A stretch of 64,000 nt of DNA from Alcanivorax sp. DP30 (GTDB lineage: Bacteria; Pseudomonadota; Gammaproteobacteria; Pseudomonadales; Alcanivoracaceae), in contig NZ_WTUY01000004.1 in assembly GCF_009882945.1 (NCBI RefSeq), forward strand, positions 735,341 through 799,340. Reading direction: 5' to 3'. Of this stretch, positions 1 to 8,276 are shown piece by piece. The notes beneath the pieces were generated by a model that was not told the origin of the DNA, did not search any database, and saw nothing but the letters and a program-made list of their open reading frames with translations. Position numbers and translations under genes: made by a program. How positions within the stretch are numbered: the stretch's first letter is position 1; each line of letters opens with the position of its first letter.

Positions 1-1
1 C

Positions 2-715
2 ACCAGCAAGGGCGAGACCCTGCTGGATACGCTGCGCAACCTGGAAGCCATGGCGGCGGACATGTTCGTGGTGCGTCACCAGGATTCCGGTGCGCCCTTC
101 TTCATCGCCAATGAAGTGACGCCCAATGTGGCGGTGATCAACGCCGGTGACGGGCGCCATGCCCACCCCACCCAGGCCATGCTCGACATGTACACCATCC
201 GCCACTACAAAGGCGGCTTCGAAGGCCTCAAGGTGGCCATCGTCGGTGACATCCTGCATTCGCGGGTGGCTCGTTCACAGGTCCATGCGCTCAACACCCT
301 GGGTGCCGAGGAAGTGCGCCTGATTGCCCCGAAAACCCTGTTGCCGGTGGATGCCGAAGTCCTTGGCGCTACCGTCTTTACCGACATGGCCCACGGCCTC
401 AAGGATGTGGATGTGGTGATCATGCTGCGCCTGCAGAAGGAGCGTATGGATTCCGCGTTACTGCCCAGCGAAGGCGAGTTCTTCCGCCTCTACGGTCTCA
501 ACAACGAGAAACTGCAATACGCCAAAGAGGACGCCATCGTGATGCACCCGGGCCCCATTAACCGCGGTGTGGAAATTGCCTCGGAAGTGGCCGATGGCCC
601 CCGCTCGGTGATCCTCAATCAGGTCACCTTCGGCATCGCCGTCCGCATGGCGGTCATGTCCATGGCCATCAGTGGCCAGGACAGCAGTCAGGCGGGAGGT
701 GCCCATGGCAGCTAA
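2..715 (+). CDS. pyrB: Aspartate carbamoyltransferase catalytic chain (5' end cut by window edge)
   Basis: Transfers carbamoyl from carbamoyl phosphate to aspartate, the committed step of pyrimidine synthesis in the cytoplasm. The frame is open from base 2, so the N-terminal ~95 residues of a ~334-residue family member, including the carbamoyl-phosphate loop, lie outside the window. Visible are the domain-linking [12 protein letters not shown] segment, the substrate-binding RLQKERM stretch and the C-terminal [11 protein letters not shown] motif. The last 11 bases overlap the start of the pyrC' gene, so the two are translationally coupled, as in Pseudomonas where PyrB and PyrC' form one dodecameric complex. 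Identification is firm. Confidence 0.95.
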   Translation, partial: TSKGETLLDTLRNLEAMAADMFVVRHQDSGAPFFIANEVTPNVAVINAGDGRHAHPTQAMLDMYTIRHYKGGFEGLKVAIVGDILHSRVARSQVHALNTLGAEEVRLIAPKTLLPVDAEVLGATVFTDMAHGLKDVDVVIMLRLQKERMDSALLPSEGEFFRLYGLNNEKLQYAKEDAIVMHPGPINRGVEIASEVADGPRSVILNQVTFGIAVRMAVMSMAISGQDSSQAGGAHGS

Positions 716-1985
716 GGCCAACATCCTGATTCGCAAAGGCCGAGTCATTGACCCGGCCTCCGGCCGTGACGATGTGGCGGATCTGCTGATTGAAAATGGC
801 AGACTGACCCGCATCGGCGCCAGCCTGGATGCCCCCGGCGCTGACATCATCGAAGCGGAAGGTCACTGGGTGCTGCCTGGTCTGGTGGATGCCTGTGTGC
901 ATCTGTCCCTGCCCGGTAGCGGTCGCACTGGCGATATCGCCAGCGAAACCCGTGCCGCTGCGGCGGGCGGGATTACCCATCTGGCCGCCCAGCCGGACTG
1001 TGGCCCGGTGGATTCCACGGCGGTGGTGCGGCTGATCCGCGAGCAGGCGGGTCAGGCGGGCTTTGCCCGTATCTTGCCTATCGCCGCCATGACCCAGGGG
1101 CTCAAGGGCGAACAGCTTGCCGAGATGGCCACCCTGGCGAAGGCCGGTTGTATCGCAGTGGGTAACGCCGGTGGCAAGGTGGCCGATGCGCTGGTGCTCA
1201 AGCGCTGCCTGGAGTACGCCGCTACCTTTGATCTGCCGGTCATGTTCCGGCCCCAGGATGCGGCCCTGAGTGCTGGCGGCTGTGCCCATGAAGGGCCGGT
1301 GGCCACGCGTCTCGGCCTGCCGGGTATCCCGGCGGTGGCGGAAAGTGTGGATCTGTCACGGGATCTGTTGCTGGTGGAAGCCACCGGGGTGCGCGCCCAC
1401 TTCCAGCAAATCTCCACGCGCCAGTCCCTGCGTCTGCTGCGTGCCGCAAAACAGCGTGGCCTGCCGGTGACGGCGGACGTGAGTATCCAGCACCTGCTGC
1501 TGGACGAGTCCGCGTTGGAAGGTTTCAACAGTCACTGCCATGTGATTCCGCCGCTACGCAGAGCGGAAGACCGCGAGGCACTGCTGGAGGCGGTGTCCGA
1601 CGGCACCATCGACGCTATCTGCTCCCAGCACACCCCCATCGGCTCCTCCAGCAAGGCGGCGCCCTTCCCCTCTACCAAACCGGGCATGGCCGGGGTGGAC
1701 ACCTTGCTGTCACTGGTGCTGGGGCTGGTGGAAGACGGCAAGCTGGCCCTGCCCCGTGCCCTGGATGCCATCACCGCCGCCCCGGCCCGTTGCCTGGGTA
1801 TCCAGGCCGGGCAACTGGAAACCGGCCGCCCGGCCAGTCTCTGTGTGCTGGATGTTGATGCGGAAAAGGACTACGGGGAACACTGGCTGTCTGCCGGCAG
1901 CAATTCCCCCTGGCGCCACAGCGTGCTCAAGGGCAGCGTCAAGTTGACCGTGTGCCAGGGCAAGGTGAGTTGGCTGACGGATTAA
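705..1985 (+). CDS. pyrC': Dihydroorotase-like PyrC' (probably catalytically inactive partner of PyrB)
   Basis: A 426-residue amidohydrolase-fold protein. I chose the ATG at 705 because GGGAGGT lies just upstream and because it overlaps the pyrB stop; a GTG at 672 is also in frame. The metal-binding DxHxH motif of active dihydroorotases is degraded: residues 62-66 read DACVH, so the first histidine is a cysteine. The catalytic-aspartate segment (normally TDHAPH) reads SQHTPI. Known Pseudomonas PyrC' proteins are inactive scaffolds needed for aspartate carbamoyltransferase assembly, and I infer the same role here. An active pyrC should exist elsewhere in the genome. Its TAA stop directly abuts an inverted repeat arm. 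Confidence 0.9.
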   Translation: MAAKANILIRKGRVIDPASGRDDVADLLIENGRLTRIGASLDAPGADIIEAEGHWVLPGLVDACVHLSLPGSGRTGDIASETRAAAAGGITHLAAQPDCGPVDSTAVVRLIREQAGQAGFARILPIAAMTQGLKGEQLAEMATLAKAGCIAVGNAGGKVADALVLKRCLEYAATFDLPVMFRPQDAALSAGGCAHEGPVATRLGLPGIPAVAESVDLSRDLLLVEATGVRAHFQQISTRQSLRLLRAAKQRGLPVTADVSIQHLLLDESALEGFNSHCHVIPPLRRAEDREALLEAVSDGTIDAICSQHTPIGSSSKAAPFPSTKPGMAGVDTLLSLVLGLVEDGKLALPRALDAITAAPARCLGIQAGQLETGRPASLCVLDVDAEKDYGEHWLSAGSNSPWRHSVLKGSVKLTVCQGKVSWLTD

Positions 1986-2150
1986 GCAATGAATAATTAA
2001 TAGTTAATAATGAATAACTCGCGGTAAGCGTTAGCGAGTCGTCAAACGCAAGAGGCCGCGCCCTTGTTATGGGCGCGGCCTCTTGCGTTTGAAAAACAGA
2101 CAGGGCGCATTCGCGCCGTTATTCATTATTAACTATTAATTATTCATTGC
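1986..2150. repeat. Heptad inverted element, AT-rich arms, between pyrC' and the DsbG-like gene
   Basis: Two perfectly complementary 33-bp arms (1986-2018 and 2118-2150) flank a ~100-bp core. Each arm reads in 7-bp steps (AATGAAT, AATTAAT, AGTTAAT, AATGAAT). The left arm begins at the base after the pyrC' stop, and the right arm contains the stop codon of the convergent DsbG-like gene (2144-2146), so the element fits stop to stop. The core carries the strong hairpin listed separately. Confidence 0.85.
2043..2091. terminator. Bidirectional hairpin terminator between convergent genes
   Basis: A perfect 21-bp stem (2043-2063 with 2071-2091) and 7-base loop, GC-rich in the middle and flanked by AAA and TTT at the stem base. 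It sits midway between convergent pyrC' and the DsbG-like gene, inside the core of the AT-rich inverted element. It probably terminates transcription from both sides. Confidence 0.7.
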
Positions 2151-2701
2151 AGTTGAAACACCGCCTCCCGCAAATCCTCGTCCCCCAACACCCCGGGTGC
2201 GACGCGCCATCGTCCCTCCGGGTCCTGGAAGACCAGGGTCGGGGTGGCGCCCAGGCCAAGGCCGATCATCAAGCCGGTGTTGTTGTGGATCTGGCTGCGT
2301 ACCGCGGCGGGAACCGGTTCCAGTGGGGGGATGCCGCCCTGCTTGAACTGGCTTTCATGGCGGGCCAGGGCGACGGCGGGGTTGATGGCTGCCAGTACCG
2401 CGGCGCCCTGGGTGAAGCTGCGTTTGGGATGGATCAGGCCGACGATGATGTGGCGCACCTGCAGGGTGTTGGCCGGGTCATTCACCATGGGCTGCATGCT
2501 TTGCCACAGCGTGGCGCAGTAGGGGCAGGCCATGTCGGTAAACACATAGGCCACTCGCTCCGGCTGCTGCGGCCCCTCGGCGACCCAGTGACTGGCTTCG
2601 AGTTTGGCCAGCAGGCTGTCCATGGTGGCCTCGCTGGCCTGGGTTGCCAACGGCAGCAGCAGACCCAGCAACGGGGCAAGCAACAGGGGCACAATCTTCA
2701 T
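2144..2701 (-). CDS. Periplasmic DsbG/DsbC-like thiol:disulfide protein
   Basis: A 185-residue secreted thioredoxin-fold protein. Residues 1-22 form a signal peptide ending near TQA. The redox motif CPYC is at residues 59-62 and the cis-proline segment GATPTLVF lies near the C-terminus. Length and the FTDMACPYC context fit a short DsbG-type protein lacking the usual dimerisation domain. Its start overlaps the upstream TlpA-like gene by 4 bases, so the pair is likely an operon in which the membrane protein supplies or removes electrons. The last codons and stop lie in an inverted repeat arm. The exact client proteins are unknown. Confidence 0.75.
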   Translation of the reverse strand: MKIVPLLLAPLLGLLLPLATQASEATMDSLLAKLEASHWVAEGPQQPERVAYVFTDMACPYCATLWQSMQPMVNDPANTLQVRHIIVGLIHPKRSFTQGAAVLAAINPAVALARHESQFKQGGIPPLEPVPAAVRSQIHNNTGLMIGLGLGATPTLVFQDPEGRWRVAPGVLGDEDLREAVFQLQ

Positions 2702-3516
2702 GGGGAGGCTCCGGGCAAGTGTGGCTGAACAAAATGATGCAGGCTGGCGGCAGACAAGGGACCAAAGTGGCGTGCCAGTTCGTTGCCTGCTGCGTCCACT
2801 AGCAAGGTGAGCGGCAGGCCGCTGCTACCGGCATGCTCGCTGAGGCTGGTGTGTGGGTCCAGCAACAGAAAATCAAACTGCAGGGCCTGTTCGAGGAGAT
2901 AGCGGCGCACCGACACGGATTGCTCGCCCTGGTTGGCGAGCACGATGCGCAGCTGCGGGTAATCGGTTTGGGCTGCCTGCAACACCGGCATTTCCCGGCG
3001 GCAGGGCGGACACCAACTGGCCCAGAGATTGATCAGCGTAAGCTGGCCGGCGCTGACCTGTTTCAGCGACACCGGCTCTCCCTGCAGGGTATACAGGGTG
3101 GTATCCGGTAGCGGTGTGACCGGATCACGCAGGGCCAGCAGTATCACCACTGTTGCTGCCGCGCTGGCAGCACCGGCGCCCAGCGCCACCAGCAATCCTG
3201 CCCGCTGTTGCGGGCTGCGCCATAGCAGCAGGGTCGCCACTGGCACCGCCAGGATGGCGCCGGGCCACCACCACCCGCCATCGCGGATATCCAGCATGGC
3301 CGCAAGGCCGGGATACTGCTCCTGATAGCGCCACAGAAAAGCCAGTCTGGCGCCGAGCAGGCCAGCCAGGACGATCAGCCACAGGGCTTTTTCATTCCCT
3401 GTCCGGTGACGCCGCTTTTGCCACCATTGAAAGCAGAATGCCGCGGTCAAGAAGGCGATCAAAATAACGAAGGCGGCAGCGGGCATGGCCAGGGGGCCGA
3501 TGATTACGGCGTCCAA
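2698..3516 (-). CDS. Membrane-anchored TlpA-family thiol reductase
   Basis: A 272-residue protein with about four predicted membrane helices (near 8-28, 43-62, 83-100 and 107-128) followed by a periplasmic thioredoxin-like domain with WCPPC at 168-172. The family reduces disulfides in the periplasm, for example during cytochrome c maturation or isomerase recycling. The apparent start is TTG at 3516, preceded by AAGGA; an ATG at residue 11 is an alternative. It overlaps the DsbG-like gene by 4 bases, which points to joint function. The N-terminal helices vaguely resemble the Lgt topology, but I see no Lgt catalytic signature. Confidence 0.75.
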   Translation of the reverse strand: MDAVIIGPLAMPAAAFVILIAFLTAAFCFQWWQKRRHRTGNEKALWLIVLAGLLGARLAFLWRYQEQYPGLAAMLDIRDGGWWWPGAILAVPVATLLLWRSPQQRAGLLVALGAGAASAAATVVILLALRDPVTPLPDTTLYTLQGEPVSLKQVSAGQLTLINLWASWCPPCRREMPVLQAAQTDYPQLRIVLANQGEQSVSVRRYLLEQALQFDFLLLDPHTSLSEHAGSSGLPLTLLVDAAGNELARHFGPLSAASLHHFVQPHLPGASP

Positions 3517-3545
3517 ACGGTTTCCTTGTCAATGAGAGGGTGGGG

Positions 3546-4058
3546 TCAGTCAAACCGTTCGAACATCTCTTTCACGGCCTTGTCGATATGGGCCTGGCGC
3601 CGTTCACTGCTCATTTCATCGTGCAGCCGGTCGCGGCTGGTGGCCTGCCACACCACATTGTTGCTGGCCGGGTCCACAAGCTGCACCACCAACTTGTATT
3701 CCTCGGTCATCTCGCCCTCCACCGGTGTACTGGCGCCCAGGGCCACATTATTGAAGCCGTAGCCAAAGCCGAACTGCATCACGTCACCATCATAGCGCTG
3801 CTCGCGCTTGAAGAAGTGGCGAACCTGGATGTCGGCCTGGTCTGCAGGCACGGATTTGATCCCCTGACTGGCAAGGGCGGTTTCCAGTGCCTTGCGGGCG
3901 CGCTGATCATCCAGGGCGCGGGGAGTGTCTTCATCCTGTTCGATAAAGGCGTAGGTCTGGTACTGGCTCGGCGTGACATTGTCCTGGCGGTCGATTACCA
4001 CCGGGCTGACGCAGGCGCTGAGGAGCAGAAGGGCAATGAACAGGGTCAGTGAACGCAT
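3546..4058 (-). CDS. DUF4136-type outer-membrane lipoprotein
   Basis: A 170-residue predicted lipoprotein with lipobox LLSAC at about residue 16, so it is exported and lipid-anchored. The body has the pattern of DUF4136 proteins: a TYAF segment, an ARKALETALASQG helix and the ending WQATSRDR...VKEMFERF. I chose the ATG at 4058 because GGAGAG lies just before it; an ATG four codons upstream would bury that ribosome site. It lies between the TlpA-like gene and a LysR regulator, all on the minus strand. Function of the family is unknown. Confidence 0.75.
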   Translation of the reverse strand: MRSLTLFIALLLLSACVSPVVIDRQDNVTPSQYQTYAFIEQDEDTPRALDDQRARKALETALASQGIKSVPADQADIQVRHFFKREQRYDGDVMQFGFGYGFNNVALGASTPVEGEMTEEYKLVVQLVDPASNNVVWQATSRDRLHDEMSSERRQAHIDKAVKEMFERFD

Positions 4059-4103
4059 GAATCTCTCCATTCAACGAGTCAGTCCAGTGTCAGGCACCTG
4101 TTG

Positions 4104-5006
4104 TCAGGAAACCGTGACGCCCGGACAGGGTTGGGCAACAGCCAGACGAATCTGTTCCCCAAGATAGCGCGCGGCCTGGCCGGCGTATTGTCCGTCGGCA
4201 TAGATCAGGTGCAGGTCCACAAAGCGCTCGAACCCCTCGGCAAGGGGCAACACCTTGAGTTCACCGGTCTCCAGGCTGGTGCCGATGTCCGATTCCGGCA
4301 TCCAGGCGAAGCCCAGACCGCGGCGGATGGCGGCATTGCGGGTGGAGGAGTGAGACACGGTCCAGCGCTGCTCGGCGCCCAGCCAGCCCGCATCGATGCG
4401 CCGGCTGCCGGAATCGCGAATCACAATCTGTCTGTGCTGGCGGAGATCCTCGTGGGTCAGGCTGTCTGCCTGGTTTAGCGGGTGATCGGCAGCGGCCACG
4501 GCCAGAAAGCGCACCCGCATCAAGGGTTCGCCAACGAAACCTGGGGGGATCCGCGCGTTGACGACCACATCGGCTTCCTTGCGCAGCAGCGCCTCATCGG
4601 TGCCGGAGAGCACCGTTTCGGTGTATTCGATCCGCGTCAGCGGGCTCTGTTGGGCAAAGGCATCCAGTGCGGTGAGCATACAGTGCTGCGGGAACAGCGC
4701 ATCGGCGGTGACGCGCACCAGTGGCTCCCATCCCTGGCTCAGCTGGATGGCGGTGCTTTCGATGCGCTCAGCCTCTTCCACCAGGATCTTTGCCTGACGA
4801 TAGAGCATTTGCCCGGTTTCCGTGAGTTTGGCCTTGCGGCCTTCCAGGGCAAAGGCGCGGATGCCCAGCTCGGTCTCGATTTTCTGTACCGCATAGCTGA
4901 TGGCGGACTGGCTTTTCTCCAGTGCTTCTGCGGCATTGGCATAGCCGCCCTCGTCCACCACGGCGATCAACGCCTGCCACTGATCCAGCGAAATTTTGGC
5001 TGACAT
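4104..5006 (-). CDS. LysR-family transcriptional regulator
   Basis: A 300-residue regulator with an N-terminal winged helix-turn-helix (residues ~5-64, including AAEALEKSQSAISYAVQKIE) and a C-terminal periplasmic-binding-protein-like effector domain. It is divergent from the azoreductase gene across a ~130-bp intergenic region, the usual LysR arrangement, so it most likely controls azoR and itself in response to a quinone, azo or other electrophilic compound. The ligand cannot be read from the sequence. Confidence 0.85.
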   Translation of the reverse strand: MSAKISLDQWQALIAVVDEGGYANAAEALEKSQSAISYAVQKIETELGIRAFALEGRKAKLTETGQMLYRQAKILVEEAERIESTAIQLSQGWEPLVRVTADALFPQHCMLTALDAFAQQSPLTRIEYTETVLSGTDEALLRKEADVVVNARIPPGFVGEPLMRVRFLAVAAADHPLNQADSLTHEDLRQHRQIVIRDSGSRRIDAGWLGAEQRWTVSHSSTRNAAIRRGLGFAWMPESDIGTSLETGELKVLPLAEGFERFVDLHLIYADGQYAGQAARYLGEQIRLAVAQPCPGVTVS

Positions 5007-5091
5007 ATCGAATTACCTGACCTAAACAAGCAAATTTACTCCGTTTTATATCGGTTAAACTGAAATCACAATAGCTCCATCAATTAAATAC

Positions 5092-5112
5092 CACTGACCA
5101 AGGTGGTCGGTG
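5092..5112. promoter_or_regulatory. Inverted repeat in azoR leader, candidate operator
   Basis: CACTGACCA and TGGTCGGTG form a 9-bp near-perfect dyad (8 of 9) with a 3-base spacer, 23 bases upstream of the azoR start and downstream of the LysR start. It could be a LysR-type or other operator, or an mRNA hairpin covering the region before the ribosome site. No experimental link exists. Confidence 0.35.
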
Positions 5113-5134
5113 AGCAAAAGATGGAGTGAGTGTG

Positions 5135-5728
5135 ATGAATATTCTGGTGATCAAGAGCAGCGTTTTCAGCGATGGCGGTAACTCCTCTGCCCTGGTGAAC
5201 GCAAAGGTCGAGGCACTCAAGGCCGCGCACCCTGAAGCACACATCGTGGAGCGGGATCTGGCCGCCAACCCCATTCCCCATCTGGACGGTGAGCGTGTCG
5301 GGGCCTTCTTTACGCCGTCGCAAGAGCGCACTGCGGAGCAGCAGCAGGTGGATGATTTCTCCATGGCGCTGATTGAAGAATTGAAGGCAGCGGATCAGGT
5401 GGTGGTGGGCCTGCCCATGTACAACTTTGGCATTCCCAGCCAGCTGAAAAGCTGGATTGACCACGTGGCTCGTGCCGGCATCACCTTCCGCTACACGGAA
5501 AATGGTCCCGAAGGCCTGCTGGCAGACAAGCCGGTCACAGTGCTCGCTGCCCGCGGAGGTTTGTACGCCGGCACCGACAACGACACGGTGACCCCGTACA
5601 TCAAACTCTTCTTTGGCTTTGTCGGCATTACCAGTGTGGATTTCGTGTTCGCCGAGGGGCTGAACATGGGAGACGACACCAAGGCAAAAGCCTTGGATGA
5701 AGCGAAGGCGGCAATAGAAAACAGTTAA
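5135..5728 (+). CDS. azoR: FMN-dependent NADH:azoreductase / quinone reductase
   Basis: A 197-residue flavodoxin-fold enzyme that reduces quinones and azo compounds with NADH using bound FMN. Family motifs are visible: N-terminal MNILVIKSSVFS phosphate loop, the PMYNFGIPSQLKSWIDHVAR segment and ARGGLYAG. Length matches the ~200-residue family. I start at the ATG at 5135 with GGAG 8 bases upstream, rather than the GTG at 5126. It is divergent from the LysR gene and is followed directly by a heptad repeat arm that overlaps its stop. Confidence 0.9.
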   Translation: MNILVIKSSVFSDGGNSSALVNAKVEALKAAHPEAHIVERDLAANPIPHLDGERVGAFFTPSQERTAEQQQVDDFSMALIEELKAADQVVVGLPMYNFGIPSQLKSWIDHVARAGITFRYTENGPEGLLADKPVTVLAARGGLYAGTDNDTVTPYIKLFFGFVGITSVDFVFAEGLNMGDDTKAKALDEAKAAIENS

Positions 5729-5863
5729 AAGTTGAAAGTTCAAAAGCGCGGGATAACCAAGCGTGATTTCTAAATCTTTGTGCCCGCGACGTTACCAGTA
5801 ATCGCGGGCAGGGCCTTGCGGAAACGACAGCCTGGCCCGCGTTAAAACGTTCAACGTTCAACG
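5723..5863. repeat. Heptad inverted element, AGTTNAA arms, azoR to yqjG
   Basis: Left arm 5723-5745 (units AGTTAAA, AGTTGAA, AGTTCAA) and right arm 5841-5863 (units CGTTGAA when read on the minus strand). The arms are imperfect partners (A versus C at the unit start). The core contains two GCCCGCG/CGCGGGC-type stems and the string TAATCGCGGGCA that recurs in the element at 12020. The left arm begins inside the azoR stop region. Confidence 0.75.
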
Positions 5864-5902
5864 CAACCTCGCTGAAGACCGGTACAAAGATCAGGAGACA
5901 TC

Positions 5903-6904
5903 ATGGGACTGTTGGTAGAAGGCAAATGGCAGGACAAGTGGTACGACACCAAGAGCACCGGTGGCCGCTTCAAGCGCTCTGAAAGCCAGTTTCGCAACTG
6001 GGTTACCACCGAGGGTGAGGCTGGTCCCAGTGGTGAAAGTGGCTTCGCGGCAGAAAGCGGCCGTTATCATCTGTATGTGTCCTATGCCTGCCCCTGGGCC
6101 CATCGCACCCTGATCGTACGAGCTCTGAAAGGGCTTGAGGATCATATTGGTGTGTCCGTGGTGCATCCGCACATGCTGGAAAAGGGTTGGGAATTGCGTG
6201 ATGACTTTGACGGTGCCAGCGGTGATGCGCTGTATGGATTCAGCAAACTGTATGAGCTGTATCTGAAAGCGGATGGAAACTATACCGGCCGCGTCACGGT
6301 GCCGGTGTTGTGGGACACCAAACGCGAAACCATCGTCAGCAATGAGTCTGCCGAGATCATCCGGATGCTGAATACCAGCTTTGATCATCTTGGTGCCACC
6401 CCCGGGAACTTTTATCCGCAAGCGTTGCAGGCTGACATCGATGCCATCAACGAGCCCGTGTACCACGACGTTAACAACGGTGTGTACAAGAGCGGCTTTG
6501 CCACCAGTCAGGAGGCTTATGATGACGCGGTAACCACGCTGTTTGATCGACTGGATGAACTGGAAGCGCGGCTTGGCGAGCAACGCTATCTGGTCGGCAA
6601 TACGTTGACGGAAGCGGATCTTCGCCTGTGGACCACCCTGGTGCGATTCGACCCGGTCTATGTCACTCACTTCAAGTGTGACCGCAACCGCATCAGCGAT
6701 TATCCGAACCTTCAGGGGTTCCTGAAAGACATTTACCAACTGCCCGGTGTGGCAGACACCGTGAACATGGCGCACATCCGTCATCACTATTTCTGCAGTC
6801 ACCCGACGGTGAATCCCCACGGGATTATTTCCACGGGTCCGCAGCTGGACTGGGATTCCCCTCATGGTCGTGAGCGGTTGGGGGAAAGAAAAATCAGCAG
6901 CTAG
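5903..6904 (+). CDS. yqjG: Glutathionyl-hydroquinone reductase (YqjG/PcpF family)
   Basis: A 333-residue Xi-class glutathione transferase that removes glutathione from glutathionyl-hydroquinones. The catalytic SYACPWAHRTLIVRALKG segment holds the nucleophilic cysteine (residue ~63), followed by SNESAEIIRMLN and the all-helical domain with RYLVGNTLTEADLRLW. Start ATG is preceded by AGGAGA. Together with azoR, pirin and the FMN reductase it forms a cluster of quinone and redox-stress functions, though separated by repeat elements. Assignment is firm at family level. Confidence 0.92.
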   Translation: MGLLVEGKWQDKWYDTKSTGGRFKRSESQFRNWVTTEGEAGPSGESGFAAESGRYHLYVSYACPWAHRTLIVRALKGLEDHIGVSVVHPHMLEKGWELRDDFDGASGDALYGFSKLYELYLKADGNYTGRVTVPVLWDTKRETIVSNESAEIIRMLNTSFDHLGATPGNFYPQALQADIDAINEPVYHDVNNGVYKSGFATSQEAYDDAVTTLFDRLDELEARLGEQRYLVGNTLTEADLRLWTTLVRFDPVYVTHFKCDRNRISDYPNLQGFLKDIYQLPGVADTVNMAHIRHHYFCSHPTVNPHGIISTGPQLDWDSPHGRERLGERKISS

Positions 6905-6978
6905 CGATGAGCTGCCAGCTGCGAGAAAAAGATTTTGATTTTAACTCGAAGCTAGTCGCTCGCAGCTCGTAGCTTCTT
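6895..6978. repeat. Heptad inverted element without core, yqjG to pirin
   Basis: Left arm 6895-6929 and right arm 6941-6978 consist of degenerate 7-bp units of the GAGCTGC/AAGCTAC type and are separated by only ~11 bases, so this copy lacks the ~100-bp core of the others. The left arm overlaps the yqjG stop and the right arm ends just before the pirin ribosome site (AGGAGG). Confidence 0.65.
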
Positions 6979-6993
6979 ACACAGGAGGTTCCC

Positions 6994-7854
6994 ATGGAAC
7001 GCACAATTCTCAATACAATTCGGGCCCTGGATACATCTGACGGTGCGGGCGTACGCCTCAAGCGCGCGCTGGGTTACAACCCGATGGTGCGCCTGGATCC
7101 GTTCCTGATGCTGGATGCGTTTTCCTCGGAAAACCCGGACGATTACATTGCCGGGTTCCCGGCCCATCCGCACCGCGGCTTTGAAACCGTTACCTATCTG
7201 GTGGAGGGCCACATGCGCCATCGCGATCACCTGGGCAATGAAGGCGACCTCAAGCAAGGCGGTGTGCAGTGGATGACTGCCGGCCGCGGCATCATTCATG
7301 AAGAAATGCCTCAGCAACAAGATGGCCTGCTGCGTGGTTTCCAGTTGTGGATCAATCTGCCGGCAGCAGAAAAAATGAAACCTGCCGGGTATCGGGATAT
7401 CGGCGACACCGAGATGCCGCGCCTGGATCTGGCCAGCGGTGGTCAGGTGAAAGCCATTGCGGGTGAAGTGACACTGGCAGGGCATGTGCTTACTGCACCG
7501 GTAAAAGGCGGCGCTACCGATCCGTTGTATCTGGATGTGGTGTTGCGTCCACAGGAAACGCTTGAGGTGCCCATCTCCCGTGGCTACGGCAGCATGCTGT
7601 ATGTGTTTGAAGGCGAACTGCAGGTGGCGGGTGAGACTGTACAGTGCGATCACCTGGCGACGCTCACCGATGGTGATGCCGTGACCGTGCAGGCCGGCAA
7701 GGACGGTGCCCGGTTATTGGTGCTGGCGGGCAAACCCCTGGGCGAACCCATTGCCCAGTATGGCCCCTTCGTGATGAACACTCAGGAGGAAATCAACCAG
7801 GCTTTGAGTGATTATCGTGAGGGTAACCTGACGGCAGAGCCGTCATTGCTGTAA
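6994..7854 (+). CDS. Pirin-family protein (quercetin 2,3-dioxygenase-like)
   Basis: A 286-residue bicupin. The N-terminal cupin has the pirin signature with metal ligands in FPAHPHRGFETVTYLVEG, HRDHLGN and the GIIHEEMP segment; the second cupin begins near residue 160. Some bacterial homologues (YhhW) show quercetinase activity while others act as cofactors, so the substrate here is open. Start ATG follows a strong AGGAGG. It ends at a bidirectional terminator shared with the convergent small membrane protein gene. Confidence 0.88.
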   Translation: MERTILNTIRALDTSDGAGVRLKRALGYNPMVRLDPFLMLDAFSSENPDDYIAGFPAHPHRGFETVTYLVEGHMRHRDHLGNEGDLKQGGVQWMTAGRGIIHEEMPQQQDGLLRGFQLWINLPAAEKMKPAGYRDIGDTEMPRLDLASGGQVKAIAGEVTLAGHVLTAPVKGGATDPLYLDVVLRPQETLEVPISRGYGSMLYVFEGELQVAGETVQCDHLATLTDGDAVTVQAGKDGARLLVLAGKPLGEPIAQYGPFVMNTQEEINQALSDYREGNLTAEPSLL

Positions 7855-7860
7855 CGCATG

Positions 7861-7888
7861 AAAAGCCCCGGCCTTGACCGGGGCTTTT
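7861..7888. terminator. Bidirectional rho-independent terminator
   Basis: An 11-bp stem AAAAGCCCCGG / CCGGGGCTTTT with a 6-base loop, followed on both strands by runs of T. It separates the convergent pirin and Pmp3-like genes and overlaps almost nothing else, a textbook bidirectional terminator. Confidence 0.9.
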
Positions 7889-7893
7889 CATTT

Positions 7894-8052
7894 TTAGCGG
7901 GAGGCAATTACCCAGACCGCATGCACAATGCCGGGCAGATAACCAAACAGGGTCAGCACGATGTTGATCCAGAAATGTTTGCCGATCCCCTCCTGGAGAA
8001 AGACACCCAGCGGCGGCAGCAGAATGGCGATAAGAATGCGAAGCAGATCCAT
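7894..8052 (-). CDS. yqaE: YqaE/Pmp3-family small membrane protein
   Basis: A 52-residue hydrophobic peptide. It starts MDLLRILIAILLPPLGVFLQ and ends with a second membrane segment, GYLPGIVHAVWVIASR, which is the Pmp3/YqaE signature of two helices joined by a short loop. In yeast and plants Pmp3 proteins influence membrane potential; bacterial members are often salt- or stress-induced. A GGGGA ribosome site precedes the ATG. It converges with pirin on a shared terminator. It is short, but its motif order and length match the family closely. Confidence 0.85.
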   Translation of the reverse strand: MDLLRILIAILLPPLGVFLQEGIGKHFWINIVLTLFGYLPGIVHAVWVIASR

Positions 8053-8276
8053 GGTGCGTTTCCCCTTGATTTATCTTGTCGTTGATATCGCTGTAATAAT
8101 GAAACGATATTTTTAATCCACCCCAGATAATCATGGATGGCGCTGGATGTCAGCTGTGATACGTAAAAAATGGCAAGGCCTTTGCAAAACATGATCATCA
8201 TTGAAGGTTTGCCGCAAGGCAGCCTGCGGTGGCAAGGTGGACGTCTGGCTTCAATCAAGACAACAGGAGATCACAC

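Noticed and set aside
2698-3516. Prolipoprotein diacylglyceryl transferase (Lgt) function for the TlpA-like protein
   Set aside because: The N-terminal helices loosely resemble Lgt, but the Lgt signature and catalytic residues are absent and the protein is too short to hold both a working Lgt and the thioredoxin domain.
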